Notes: generated by a model not told the origin, from the sequence alone. DNA of 64,000 bases from Eudorina sp. 2006-703-Eu-15 (GCA_003117195.1 BDSI01000008.1:1331570-1395569); one strand, 5' to 3'. Positions 47,501-58,900 are shown, counted from the stretch's first letter. Numbers and translations: made by a program.

Positions 47501-48190
47501 AGGGCGGGGCGCGCATCATCGGGATGAAAGTTGTGGCGGCGAGGCTGTCGTGAGCGATGTCGCCCGCGGACTCCAAAAGCGCAGTGGAGTCCTCCTGTAG
47601 GGCTTTGCCGCAGCACAGCCTGTCCGCGGTTGGTTGAAAAGGTTGCACAAGATGTGCCGAGGCCGCCGCGCCAGGATCGCAGACACCAGCATCTGCGCTG
47701 GTTGGCGCATAAGATTTCAGTGATGCCTCTCCCGCGGCGATCGCTGCTGACGGCGAAGGGGGCGAATTCATGCCATCGACGTTGTCCGCCCTAGGCCGAA
47801 ATCAGGAAACAATGCATGAAAGGGAAAGGTGTTGAATTGGTATCATCTGAAGGCCGGAGGGTTGCTCTTAAAGGATGCTTCACCTGACTTCGCATAGGGA
47901 AATGTCAAATGTCGCGCAGGGGCGGGAAAGCTTGGGGCCTGGATGGGCCCTACGTAAGAAATGCTGCCTTACCTCGAGTCTGCAACCGCAGATGGCAGAA
48001 ACGCAGGGACAACCATTTGCTCTGCCGCCCGACGGATGCCGGCGGGCGAAGACCCCGAAGGAGCAGGCGAGTCGCGAGATGTATTCCCAGGGCACGAACC
48101 AGATCGAGGAGCCTGAAGTTGGCAGTTAGGTATCGCCCCAGGGATACCACTTGGTGTCCCGGCAACGCGCTGCGTTAGGACGGGCGACAT
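44501..48190 (-). CDS. Tandem SpoVS-like (Alba-fold) domain protein
   Basis: Six exons in phase: 47973-48190, 46746-47790, 46388-46473, 45650-45824, 45056-45222 and 44501-44582; product 590 residues. Residues 1 to ~370 are Ser/Ala/Pro-rich and probably disordered. Domain 1 (about 370-490) has VTIKAATVVKDAAGAIDKIL, then SLNQAVKAIAVARQYAKETG, VTFLPFHR and RFAFLVFPV. Domain 2 (about 495-590) has ETVLNVARGSDIHKMASAII, QAVMKAAGSEAIFVAMSAVV, HGFDLMLAAAWI and FNVLKTEP. Both follow the layout of the bacterial sporulation protein SpoVS: strand, helix, the conserved NQAVKA-type helix, strand, final strand. SpoVS has an Alba-like fold and is linked to nucleic acid or regulatory roles. The NQAVKAIA core is intact in domain 1 and altered (GQAVMKAA, then VAMSAVVNAR) in domain 2. 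Function in algae is unknown. Start: ATG at 48190 (MSPVLTQRVAG); upstream exons cannot be excluded. Confidence 0.8.
46020..46132 (-). repeat. 12-bp minisatellite in SpoVS-like gene intron 3
   Basis: About nine near-perfect copies of cccggcccaggt in tandem, inside the intron between 46387 and 45825. Confidence 0.9.
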
Positions 48191-48859
48191 ACTCGTCACA
48201 AAAGCGGGTCGCTGATCAGCTTCTGCGCCTGATAATGTATTCTCTTTTCTCTTTGGCCTTCACGATCGGCGGTCTTAACGCTGCCTGTTTGCTTGGAGTG
48301 TCGCGTGCAAAAAGCAACGTGACAAAAACAGTTTCCGGAGAAAAAAGTGCTCAGTTGTCAGCGTCAACATGACAACAATACAAGGAAGCTTTTGACTTTG
48401 AGCTATTACAACTGTTCGCTGGTGCATGTGAACTGCTCGGACAGTGACCGTGGACAGTGACGGGGATGGTGTCGTACAGTAATGACAAGGATTCACACAA
48501 TGACAAAGATTGACCAACTTACAGTCAACTGTGAGGGCGGCCTCCATGGGAAGAGGCGATCGTCGAGGCCCTGGGTCGGGGGGGGAAAGCCGAAAATCGG
48601 GTGCGGCAGCTTGCAGCAGCAATCCATGGCCAAGGCACCTTGCGGATGGTAAGAGCCGTCGCATATAACATATTGCAAGCAATATAGCTGGCGTAAGTCT
48701 TTTGGTGCCTTGCATGGGCAGTTCGGATGCGAGACAAGCTTTTTCTGGCCCACTTGTGAAATTATTAGCAAGCAGCCGCACATCTTTTGAAAAAGAACAC
48801 ACACCTGCACGCCGTCTTACCTGCGCTCCTGGCGCGCCATGCCTTCCGCGTTTCGGCAG
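48191..48859. promoter_or_regulatory. Head-to-head region between SpoVS-like and TPR genes
   Basis: About 670 bp separate the start of the minus-strand gene from the first supported exon of the plus-strand gene. It should hold a shared promoter and the missing first exon of the TPR gene. No TATA element or start could be chosen with confidence. Confidence 0.35.
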
Positions 48860-51800
48860 AGGCTGCCAGTTTGCAGCAGCAAGGCGAACGAAGAAGGGGT
48901 CTGGAGGCTGCTGCCAAGTATGAGGCAGCCATCGCCAAAAACCAGCAGGCACTTGACGCCCTTGCTCGCCAGGGCCAGCTGCACGGACTCAACACCGCCA
49001 AGGGCGTGCTTGCATGGGACGAGGCCATCGAGATAAGGTCTTGCTTGGTACGTGGCAGACTGGAGCTAGCCACAATGTCTTGGAGTAGGACGGGGGACCC
49101 TCGGCCCTAGGTGTGCGTAACGGCTGCGCTTCACCAGGTCATCCGAGTCGCGACGGCACGCACGCGGTGGACGAGTGGGCGGGCTTCTAGCTGCACACCG
49201 TTCTGAGCATGCTGTTCAAAACGAGATCACCTCCAATGACTTGCCGTAAATGTTCGGGACACGGAGAGTACAGGGCAGGATATCTGGACGGCGGCGTCGT
49301 GAGCCTGGCGACCGTCAGTGTACGAGCACCGTGCAGCTCGCCCGCCGTGGCAGGATTCGGACTGCCTTAGCTGCCGCAAGTGATGTGTCCACTTGGTCTG
49401 TCGGCATGTGTTGAGGGCGTTTTTTTCGGGCCGTTCTCGGCGGACTGGGCGTTGCACACATGTGTGGCGGGCGCCAGGCGCAGCACAAGCAGAGTATGGT
49501 GCGGGGGGTCCCACCCGCATCCGGGCGGCGCCGAGCTCTTCTGAGCACCAGCTGAGCCCCGGCGTCTGCGCGGGGCCATTCGTTCGAGGGTTCCGCCAGG
49601 CCGTCGATGAATAATGACAGAACGTGACATCCCGTCCGGAGGAAACCGCCCGGGGCCGCGTTTGTAGCGGGGCCACCACCACCTGACACTTGGGTCGGTC
49701 CTGACGGGCCCCGTCGACCCAGATGGCTCCCGCATGGGCCGACCCACATCGACCCACAGATCGTCAGGAAACCCCCTCCCAGGTAGCCGTCCTGTGTTTC
49801 GTGCAGAGCCGGCTACCCGGGGTGTGCCAGGTCCCGTGGGGCCGCGCCGTGGGTGGCGGCCGTACGGCACTTAATACGGCGCTCCCGTTGATCCCCGCCG
49901 CAGTAAAAGGCCCCATTCACTGTCTTCACATCGTTGGGTTGCCTGTGCCGGTTCGCCGCCGCCGGCTCATTCAAACCGCCCAACCGAAAACCTCCAATCC
50001 TCCTCCCTCCAGGCGGAGTGCTACCAACTGCTCGCGGAGGCCCTTCAGACGGCGGCGGCTGCCCGTCCAGATGCGGAGCTGAGCGCCGAAGTGGAGCGCC
50101 AGGTGCGGGCGTGGGCAGGGTGGGAAGATACGGTACTTCCGTGGTTCTCGTGGGCACCATGCGCCGTTCAACCCATATCCGTACGGATAAGGGTTGTACA
50201 GCGCGTGGTGCCCACGAGAACTAGTAGGCTTGGATGTGCGTTCCTTGGATGACATCAAATCTGCGTGTCACGTGCCACGTGTACTGCTGAACGCGTCGCC
50301 GTACAACCCATGCACTTACGTTTGAGGAAGGAGCATATGATTGAGGGAATGGAGGGGATGGAGAGGAATTGAGGAACATTGACAGGGTGGGCCGAGGTCG
50401 TAACTTGCATGGAAAGGCCGCTTAAGATACGTTGACCAGCCCCTCGCCGCAGTGCTGAGCAGTCGTGACGGCCGTACAGGGCAACTACTCCATTATTCCG
50501 ATCATACACGTTCTCGTCAGCAATCACCTCCGTCCCTCCCTTCCTCCTTCGGGCGGCCCTCCCTCTCCCCCCTCCCCCAGGCTGCTGCGACAGCAACGCA
50601 GCACCTAACCACTGCGTTGGGTCACTATGCCTGTTGCCACCCAGCCGCCGTACTGACGGCGGCCGTCAATGACTCCGCCGCCGCCGCCGCCGGCGGCACC
50701 GTCCCGGCGATCTTCGCTGCCGCCGCGGCCGCGGCCGCCGCAGTCGCCGCCGCGGCAACGTCGCTGCCGGCCGAGGTCGCGGTTAACGCGGGCAACTGTA
50801 CGGCTTCCCTGGCGGAGATCCTGGAGGAGGAGACGGGGCGCGTGGCGGCGGAGGCGCCGCCGGCGACGTGGCTGCCGCTGTACGACGTGACGTTGCGCTG
50901 CTACCGCTCCGCGGCGGCCTGCTACCGGGCTGCTGTAGCCCGGGAGGAGGACGCGCTGGTGGGTCGGTGGGTCGGCGGCTCGACAGCTCAATAGGGTCGA
51001 CCGCTTTGCCTTCGGGGACAAGGCGGTGGTCGGAGACGGAGATGGGCGCGTGTCGTTTGGGGTTGCTCCCCGGACCTTGTGCGACTTGGTCCGCCGCCGT
51101 CCCGGGGAGGCGGGGGGGATTGCAGGACATGGGTAGGTGTATTCCAACCGCACTGACTGCATTGAATGCCAGAGAGCAGAGGTTTTCAGAAGAGTCGACT
51201 GTACCAGGATGCGACGACGTCCACGTCGTACACCGACCGGGTGTGGGGTGTGGGGCAAGCCGGTGTCAGGACTGCGACGGGTGGGTGACCTGTGTACGTG
51301 TGCGCTGGGGCCCCCCAGGGGGGGAATATAGGACATTGGAAGACATTTCAGACTGCGCTGAGGGGGAGGGGCCGAGACGCAGCTGCGGTAGAGTGCGACG
51401 CGGCATGGTGGGCAATGTGGGTCCTTGGGTGGGGCGACAGGCGACAGGCAGCATCCGGGATCCTGTCAGCTTCTGACGGCGCACTGCCCACGGCCCACGG
51501 CCCGCAGACGCTGAGCAACCTGGGGGACGTGCTCGTCCAGAGCGGTACCTGCCTGTACGCCGTTGCACGAGCTGTACGGGAGGCGGAACCCGGCTCAATG
51601 GCGGCGGCGCTGCAGGGCCAGATGGCGGTGGCCGCGGCGGCGGCGACTGCGGACACTGCGCCTTCGGCCACGTCACCGTCTGTGACGGCGGCGTTGCCGC
51701 TGCCGCCAACGGATTGGGCTGCCGCCCGGGAGGCAGAGGCGCAGTCGGACTTCGCGGCGGCGATAGCGGCCTACGAGGCGGCGTGCTCGATCAGCGACTC

Positions 51801-52034
51801 TTCCCAGGGTGAGAGTGGGGTTGAGGGTGGGGTTGGGGGTGAGGGTGGGGTTGGGGTTGGGGGTGAGGGTGAGGGTGAGGGTGGGGGTGAGGGTGGGGGT
51901 GAGGGTGAGGGTGAGGGTGGGGGTGGGGGTGGGGTGGGGGTGGGGGTGGGGGTGGGGGTGAGGGTGGTGGTGGGGGGGTGGGGGTGGGGGTGGGGGTGGG
52001 GGTGGGGGTGGGGGGGGTGAGGGTGAGGGTGGGG

Positions 52035-52067
<33 letters not shown>

Positions 52068-55000
52068 AGGCGGGGGGTCGGCGGTGCGGGGGAGCGCTGT
52101 GGTGGGGCAGGTGGGGGAGGTGCCCAACGCCGTCAGTCCTCCGCCGCGTGCGGCCTCAGCCGCCAGCGCGGTGATGTATCGGTTCTTCCGGGATGTGTTG
52201 GGTCCTCGGCACGTCGCTTCCTGTTGCACTTGGCGGCAGCGCCGCCGCGCCGCCGCGCGCACTTGCACAGTCTCATTTTACCCTGCCATGCAGGTACCTC
52301 GCCACGCAAGTGTGCCCGGGTTGTTCCTGGGATTGGCTTTTCTTCTGGCGACAATCCCCCGCCATCCCCCGGTCGGGACCCGGTGATGTCATGTGGTGTG
52401 ACATGATTTGATGTGGCCGCCGACCATCAGCGTTTAGGGTTTACACCCTCCGGGCCCGCGGCACTGTACGATGTGCTGCGGTGCGTTGCCCGGTGAGGGT
52501 CGCGTTGGGGACGCGGGCAGTCCGCTCTCAGAGCCCGCCTCCCTTTTGGCCGCTCCCCCTCGCGCCGCCTGCCCCAATGGCCGCCTGACCCCCCCCCTTG
52601 AGGCCCCTGAGGTGCATCTGAACAGGCCCCATTGCCCCCCTGGACTGCCCCTCTGATGGTCGGGCCCAGGGGACGACCTGCCGGGACTGCTCTGCAACTG
52701 GGGCGCGGGGCTGCTCAGCCTGGCGCGCTGCCTCCAGGTGACGTCATGGTCTCCGTACTCGCCCCTTCCGGTCCCGTGGGCCGGTCGGGGGTCCAGGGTC
52801 CCTCGGGTGGCGACGGCGCCATCCCGTACCGGGTCCGTTGTCGCTGCTTGCTGTGCCCCCTATGCGGGTCCGCGGGGACTTGTCTTTCGGGTTTATTTCG
52901 TTTTTCAATTTAACCCCCAGGCGGGTCAGCGGAGGCTTCCATCCCACCGCACAAGCGCGGGGGAGGGGCGGAAAGAGGGTTGGGGGGGAGGAGGGAGGAA
53001 ATTGGTAGACATTTTGGGGAAGGAAGAGAGGGACCCTGCCGCCAACTTGGTGATGTGTTTGCGGTTTCGCTGTCTTGGTTGACAAGTTAGAGGGTTGACG
53101 TTCGAAACGGCCCATGCAACTAGTCGCGCGTCCGCTTCCAGCTCCTACCCTTCCCCCAAGTCCCCCTGGTCCGGCCGCCCTCGCCCTCGTCGCATGCGTC
53201 CCCCCCCGTCGCTCTGGCAGCAGCGCAGTCTGAACTTTCTACCAATTTCCTATACCACCACCACCGCCACCACTGCCGCAGGACCCGGCGGCTCGGCTGC
53301 CGCTGCTGCAGCAGGCCACCTCCCGGTTGGAGCAGGCGGCGGCGTTCGACCGGGCGGACCCCGCGCCGCTGAGCAGCCTGGGGGACACCCTGGCGGCGGC
53401 GGGCGAGGCGGCCGAGGAGCTCGCAACCGCGGCGGCGGCCGCGGCGGACGCTGCTGCCGTGCAGCACTGGTACGGCACGGCGGCGGCACACATGCAGTCG
53501 GCTCTGGAGCGGGGGTACGCGGCGGCGCTGACGCTGCGGCGGGACGATGTGGAGGCGCTGGTAGGTGGTGGTTGCTGGGTTGAAGAAACGAGAAACAAGC
53601 CCAGAATGGGGCGCGGGTGGGTGGAACGGGGATTGGGGGCATCTGCAGCGAAGGGCGCGCGCCGTTCGTGGGTTGCCGGCCACGCGTCCGGTGGCTCTTG
53701 CCGTGGACTTGACACCTGCCTGCAGGCAACCGATGGGTTTCACCATGCATGGGGAATGCACGGCGTGCTGCGGTCCCCACCTACCAACGTGCATCGGGCG
53801 TGCCGGATGCCACGGCATGAGGGCGCGTGAGGGGCGTGACTGTATGAGGTAGGGGCATGGGGGCTGATGGACTCCTGGCAAAGACGCTGGGAGGGGCGCT
53901 GGGTAAGTACCGTACTCGTGCAGTACTTGCCCAGCGCCCCAGGGGGGGGATGCGGACTGTAGACTGTGTCCCAACCCGTGTCGTACACCCTGGCATCACA
54001 CCCCGGCGGCCTCTGGAAGCATCTTCTCGCTGCCATGTTTTCGAAACCCGGATCCGCCCTCTCCTCTGACGTCGGGGCGCCCGCAGATCGGCTCAGCAGA
54101 GACGAACTTGTCTCTAGCCCGGCTGCAGCGACGAGCCGCCGCCGCCGCTGGTGGCCCCGCCGTACTCGGCGGCGGCGGTGAGGGCGGCAGCGATGGTGAC
54201 GGCGGTGGCGGGTCGCGGGCAGCCGCGGCGGCGGTGACGGCGCTGCAGGCGGCCCTGTCGCGGCCGGAGCGGTTGGGGGGGTGGCGGCAGCGCTGCGACG
54301 TGCGGTACAACTTGGCATGTGCACTGGCGCTGGTGGGGCGGGGACAGGTGAGCGGAGGGGGCAGGGGCGGCGCAGGAGGCAGAGGGGACAGGGGGCCTAG
54401 AGGGGGCAGGGGAGGGGGAGGGGCGGAGGAAGTGGGTCACGGCGGCGGAAGTGGGTCGGGATCCGTAAACTGGTTAGGGCGTCAATCAGATCTTGAGGCC
54501 TCGAGCTTCACCGCGGGGTCACGATGGTTGGTGTACGGCACACGGCACACGGCGGGGGGTTATCATAGGCCGGGCCGGGTCGGTCGCGTAGGCCATGACG
54601 GGCACCAAACATACACGCGCAGCTAGCGCGCGGTAGTTGTGTCTTTATATATGTGAACGGGAAGCGCCTTGTCGGAAGGTATACATTTTTGCTGCTCCCC
54701 GCGTGCATATATAGTATGCACGAGTCATGCGCGTACTCCCCGCGTGCGCGCGCGTATATATATGAACGCAACAGCGGACCCCAAAGGGATCAACGGTGAA
54801 TACCAGCAGGGCAAGCCCCAGCAGGCCCCACCGACAAGGCGGCAAGAAACCTCCATACCAACAGTATAGTACGGCACACTATCCATAGGATGGAGACCAA
54901 CATGCAATATATATTGGTTACTTGCTAGGGGTGGGGGCACCACTAGAAATTGCCAAGAATCCTGACCGTGCCCTGATGGGGTGTCCTACCCCATCTGACT

Positions 55001-55171
55001 CTCCCCCGGTCCTCATCTGGGGGTGCTTCTCATTTCGCTTCGCAGGAGGCGCACCAGCTGCTGTCGGCGCTGCTGGCATGCGGTGCCGTACGCATTGCCG
55101 AGTTGGCACGTGACGCGGACTTCGAGCCCGTACGACACCTTCCCTGGTTCCAGGCGTTGCTGGCGGGCTAG
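48860..55171 (+). CDS. TPR-like helical-repeat protein (start unresolved)
   Basis: In-phase exons: about 48860-49047, 50013-50102, 50581-50958, 51508-51808, 52670-52737, 53282-53560, 54087-54347 and 55046-55171 (TAG); at least 560 residues. The start codon is not in the first exon listed, which enters in phase. TPR-like helices include YEAAIAKNQQALDALARQG, TLSNLGDVLVQSG, LLCNWGAGLLSLARCLQ, LSSLGDTLAAAGEAAEELA, CDVRYNLACALALVGRGQ and the C-terminal EAHQLLSALLACGAV then VRHLPWFQALLAG. The A-x-Y-N-L-A-C-A-L pattern is characteristic of TPRs in plant and algal proteins. Long Ala-rich spacers separate repeats. TPRs mediate protein-protein contacts; the partner is unknown. Introns contain a G-rich array and two foldbacks. 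The 3'UTR is entered by a SINE-like element four bases after the stop. Confidence 0.7.
50144..50221. other. 78-nt foldback in TPR-gene intron
   Basis: Arms of about 38 nt (GTTCTCGTGGGCACCA... / ...TGGTGCCCACGAGAAC) pair with only four mismatches around a CCGTACGG centre. The structure fits a miRNA precursor or a tiny palindromic element. Confidence 0.7.
51809..52076 (+). repeat. GGGTGA-type G-rich tandem array in intron
   Basis: About 265 bp of GGGTGA/GGGTGG/GGGTT units begin directly at the donor site after 51808. The strand is almost free of C and has high G-quadruplex potential. Confidence 0.9.
53893..53940. other. 48-nt foldback in TPR-gene intron
   Basis: GGGGCGCTGGGTAAGTAC pairs with GTACTTGCCCAGCGCCCC around a short loop, with few mismatches. 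A short hairpin, possibly an RNA structure. Confidence 0.65.
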
Positions 55172-55174
55172 GGG

Positions 55175-55312
55175 CCCAGGCAGGGCTGGGCTGCTCCTGA
55201 AAGCCGCGCCAGACCCGCCGAAGCACATGGCGGGGAGGGAGCCGGGATGCGAACCGTGGATCTCTGAACAGAATGCCGGTGTCTTTCCCATTAGACGACC
55301 ACCCCAAATGTG
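55175..55312 (-). mobile_element. tRNA-derived SINE-like copy 2
   Basis: On the minus strand a tRNA-like head, GGGGTGGTCGTCTAATGGGA (A-box-like) ... CACGGTTCGCATCCCGG (B-box-like), is followed by CTCCCTCCCCGCCATGTGCT and then TCGGCGGGTCTGGCGCGG. The latter part matches 36398-36455. The anticodon stem does not pair, so it is not a functional tRNA. It is inserted in the 3'UTR of the TPR gene. Confidence 0.6.
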
Positions 55313-56494
55313 AATGCCCTGTGGGACATGCTCAGCGCGCAGCGTCCAATAGGGCATTCACAATTACAACAGCTAGAAGCCGGTGCGCGTTGCATGTCTC
55401 GGAGATACGCCTGTCCCAAGGTGCCCACCTTTCTCGTCACCAGCCTGGCGACACCTGGGTTGCTGGTCCCCCTTGTAACGATGTTTCCTACAACGCTTAT
55501 GTACCAACATCACGATCCTCCGACACTGTGGTGCACAGCAGCAGCAACATGAGTGTGACGCAGGAGAGCATGGTGCCCCATGGAACCTGCCGTGGGCGCA
55601 CACGCACTGCTCACGACCTCAGGGCGCTGCGAGCGTACAGCAGTTGTGTGGCCGCCGCGGCGGTGGGCGCATCCAGGGCACCAGCCATGCATGACCATGA
55701 ACCCTCCTCCGGCAATGTCGTCCTCGGGGTCATGACGCGGCGCAGCGCTGTGCCTATGACAGCAGCATCCGTGGGGAATTGCGGGCATGGCACCCTCCCA
55801 CGGTGAGTGCGACGGTACCCAAACCACGGAGTTGGCGCTTCTTATCACCACTCATTAAACTGTTATATTATTTCCGTTTGTTGTTGATTTCGCATTTAGT
55901 TGAACTGTTTGGTAGATGACAGTTGCAGAACAAACCTTTCGTCTCTTACTCACTTTCTAGGTCATTTACTGCAAGAAAGTTATCTGATTGGACCGATCCT
56001 TTTGTTCAGGCCGACGGCATTATCAGATAGCAACGAAGACTAAGCGTTTCTCAATTTGCCACCCTTGCCCGTAAATTATGTTATCTGCTTTCAAAAGTCA
56101 ACTATTGTCCTGGATACATCCTGGATACAAATTTCATTTTCGTGAACCAAAGTGATTAAGAAAATGGTATTTTCCAGGCCCCCCAAAAAAACCTTGTTTT
56201 CGCGGTCTACGACCGCGATTAATGTGTGGACCTGTCCCTAACACAGTAAATTTGCCAATGAATGCCTCTCCCTGAGCTCAAAACCCGACTGTGAGTCCGA
56301 GGTACGGCGATCTCCACAATGCGTTACAGACTGCCTAGCATGGTAGTAAATCAAACCAAAGCTGCTGCTGACGTACTCAAAACTCTTACTACCGTGCGTG
56401 TGAATGAGACGGCAGATTGTTGGCGCATATCAAGTGTGTGAGTGCTCCTCAATAGACTGTTAGAAATTCTCTACCATCGCATAAGCTACCTGCA
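55313..56494. other. Repeat and AT-richer intergenic stretch before the oxygenase
   Basis: 55460-55860 belongs to a dispersed repeat. From about 55860 to 56490 the sequence is AT-rich for this window, with no frame, and probably holds the promoter of the 2OG oxygenase gene. No RNA gene seen. Confidence 0.45.
55460..55660 (+). repeat. Dispersed direct repeat, copy A
   Basis: Matches 59412-59612 with about one change over 200 bp. Weaker similarity continues to about 55775. At the far end (55826-55857) there is a second shared motif, ACGGAGTTGGCGCTTCTTAT, also found at 61213-61244. Confidence 0.85.
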
Positions 56495-58900
56495 ATGTCG
56501 GAGCGGCATAGCAAAAACCCGCGAACTTTACGGCATCTGGCAGAAAGCTGCTTAGATAATAAGCTCGCCGCTGCTAAGAAAGACAGCGTATACTATGTGG
56601 CCGGTCAACAGCGCCTGCAGCAGCCCTTCACGCTGTTCATCCGCAGCGACGAAGTCGCGCAAGGGGAGGGGACGGCACGTAAACGTTTTCTGGCGAAAGG
56701 CCTGTTGGTGGATGCAGAGCCGCTAGGCCAGGACACCATTGATGTGCTGCTAAAGGCAGCGCAGCCGGCTCCGTTTGGCCGGCGTGGAGAGCCCGTCCTG
56801 GACCCCGAGTACCGCAACGCGCTGCGGCTGCTGCCGGGCACCTTCGGTCTCAGCGCGGCGCTGCCGACGCAAGACATGATGAAGGACATCTCGTCGCTTA
56901 TGGCGCCCGACAGCCCGCCCATCTTCGCGCAGCTGGACAAGCTGAACATCTACGGCCCGGGCGGCATGTTCAAGCGGCACGTTGACACGCCCCTCAACGA
57001 CAGCCACTTCGGGTCGCTGGTGGTGGCCCTGCCATGCGCTTTTGAAGGCGGCGAGCTGGTGGTTCGCAACGGCGACACGACCGTCTCTCTGCCCCTCAGC
57101 GGTGGCGCGGGTGCCTGGTCCACTGCCGCGGCTGCAGAAAGCACACCCGCCCCTGGCACGTTTACGTCCTCTCCGCCGCCGGCAGAGGAGCCAGCGGATG
57201 GCCCCGTGCTGCACTTCGCGGCCTTCTTCAGCGACCTGGAGCACGAAGTGCTGCCTGTGACGTCCGGCTACCGCATCACCCTCACGTACAACTTGTTCTT
57301 CGACCGCACGGAGCGGCTCCTCTCTGTGGCGCGGCCGCTGGCCGGCTGCTACAACCCTCTGGTGACTGAGCTGTCTCGGCTGCTGGCCCAGGCTGCCTGG
57401 CACCCCGAGGGCGTCACCCTCGGCTACTTGCTGCACCACCAGTACGCGCGTTGCTTTGGGAACGTGAGCGACAGGTAAGGGAGTGAATGAGTGAGTGCGT
57501 GAGTGAGTAGGTAATTGGGCCAAAAGTAAGACGCTTCAGATATCGTGACAGCGACAGTTCCTGTTGTGGCTGTTTCTCTGGCTGCTTTACGGCCAATGTA
57601 CACACCATATGAGATGAACGAATGAAAGAACGGCTTGTAGAAAGTTAGCAATGCACCTCAAGGACCCAGAATTGACTCTTAATATTGTCAGAGGGGTGCC
57701 ATCGCCTGTGTTGTCTACCCTAGCCTGCAAATCGGCTGATGCTCGACTGATGACGTCACGCGCCCCTGCGACCGCCTACAGCATGTTCCCCGGGGTGCTC
57801 AAGGGCGTGGACCGGCTGCTGTATGCGGCAATGTGCGAGACCCTGGGCTTCCAGGGCAGCTTCCGGCCGGTCCATCTTGCCGAGGAGAGAGAGAATACGG
57901 TCAACGGGTAAGGAAGGGCCCGGGAGGCGATTATTAGCAAGTCTTATTGGTTTGACAACACAAGTCTTATTGGTTTTGATAGCACGTTGATAGACGCTTT
58001 GAGGTCTTCGATTCGACCAAAAACAGAGAATTAGGGTTGCTGACATTGATGATCTGCAGTGCACTCTCGAGCCGCGCAGTCCCATGGGTAGCATGCTGTT
58101 TGTGTCACATTGGTACTCGGGCTCGCCTGCTTTGACTGTGCATGCAGTGACAACTTATCCATGGTCTTCGTGGGAGAGAGCTTCGACAGTGATGTGGAGA
58201 CCATCAAGTGAGTACGACGTTGCACAGCACTAGGGTTGAACGGACCCAGGGGGCCCTCTGATGAGTGCTCGAGGTGGTGCGAATCAGGGAGCACTAAAGC
58301 CAGCCCCTGACCTTGGACTAGCTGCTGCAGGCCGGGGGTGTGCAGCAGTCGAGTAAAAATTGTCGGTATGGTGCCATGTGGCAGGTGGTGGCAACTGTAT
58401 GAAAACGATCTGGAGGAAAATATGAAGCAGGACGGCTTGGAGCGGGCTGTGGAGATGGACGTCCTCTGGGTGGGCCTTCGGTGTGTGACTGTGGTTCCCG
58501 AGAGAGAGGGAGACAGTGGCAGGGCCCGGCTAAAGTTAGGGGTGATTTGCCCATACACATCCGCCCCTACCCTCGCGATCTGCCTTTGTCAGCGGTGCAA
58601 CCCGCCATCGATACAAACACCAAAACCAACCCCAACTCCGCTGTTATTCTGGTGCCATCGTTCAGCTTGTCACCACATGCCCTAGCACCGATTGCATGTC
58701 CACTTCCCCCCTGGCGTGTGACGGCCACACACAGGGACACCGCCAAGACAGCGTTCCGGCTGAAGTCGGACGTTATGACGTACGGCAACGAGTGGTCACT
58801 GTCGGCCTTCTACAGCGCCGTGGCCCTGCTGGTGGAGCTGCCCCCCTGGCACAGCCCGGAGCGCGAGCATGCCATCATGGTCGCGGAGCGAGGGGGATAG
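56495..58900 (+). CDS. 2OG-Fe(II) oxygenase family protein
   Basis: Five exons in phase: 56495-57474, 57782-57907, 58148-58207, 58385-58480 and 58735-58900; product 475 residues. The Fe2OG (prolyl-4-hydroxylase-like) core spans about 145-265. The iron ligands are His162-x-Asp164 (in MFKRHVDTPLNDSHFGSLVV) and His250 (DLEHEVLPV), and Arg260 (GYRITLTYNLFF) should bind the 2-oxoglutarate carboxylate. FEGGELVVRNGD and FAAFFSDLEHE complete the double-stranded beta-helix. An Ala/Pro/Thr-rich loop (about 205-235) interrupts the fold. The C-terminal third after about residue 326 has no recognised domain. Such enzymes hydroxylate or demethylate substrates using O2 and 2-oxoglutarate; the substrate is unknown. 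No signal peptide. Start chosen at the first ATG (MSERHSKNPRTLRHLAE). The gene lies between two copies of a direct repeat. Confidence 0.88.

Noticed and set aside
55235..55312. Functional tRNA gene
   Set aside because: A- and B-box-like blocks are present but the anticodon stem does not pair and acceptor ends do not match. The body is shared with another dispersed copy, so it is better read as a SINE.
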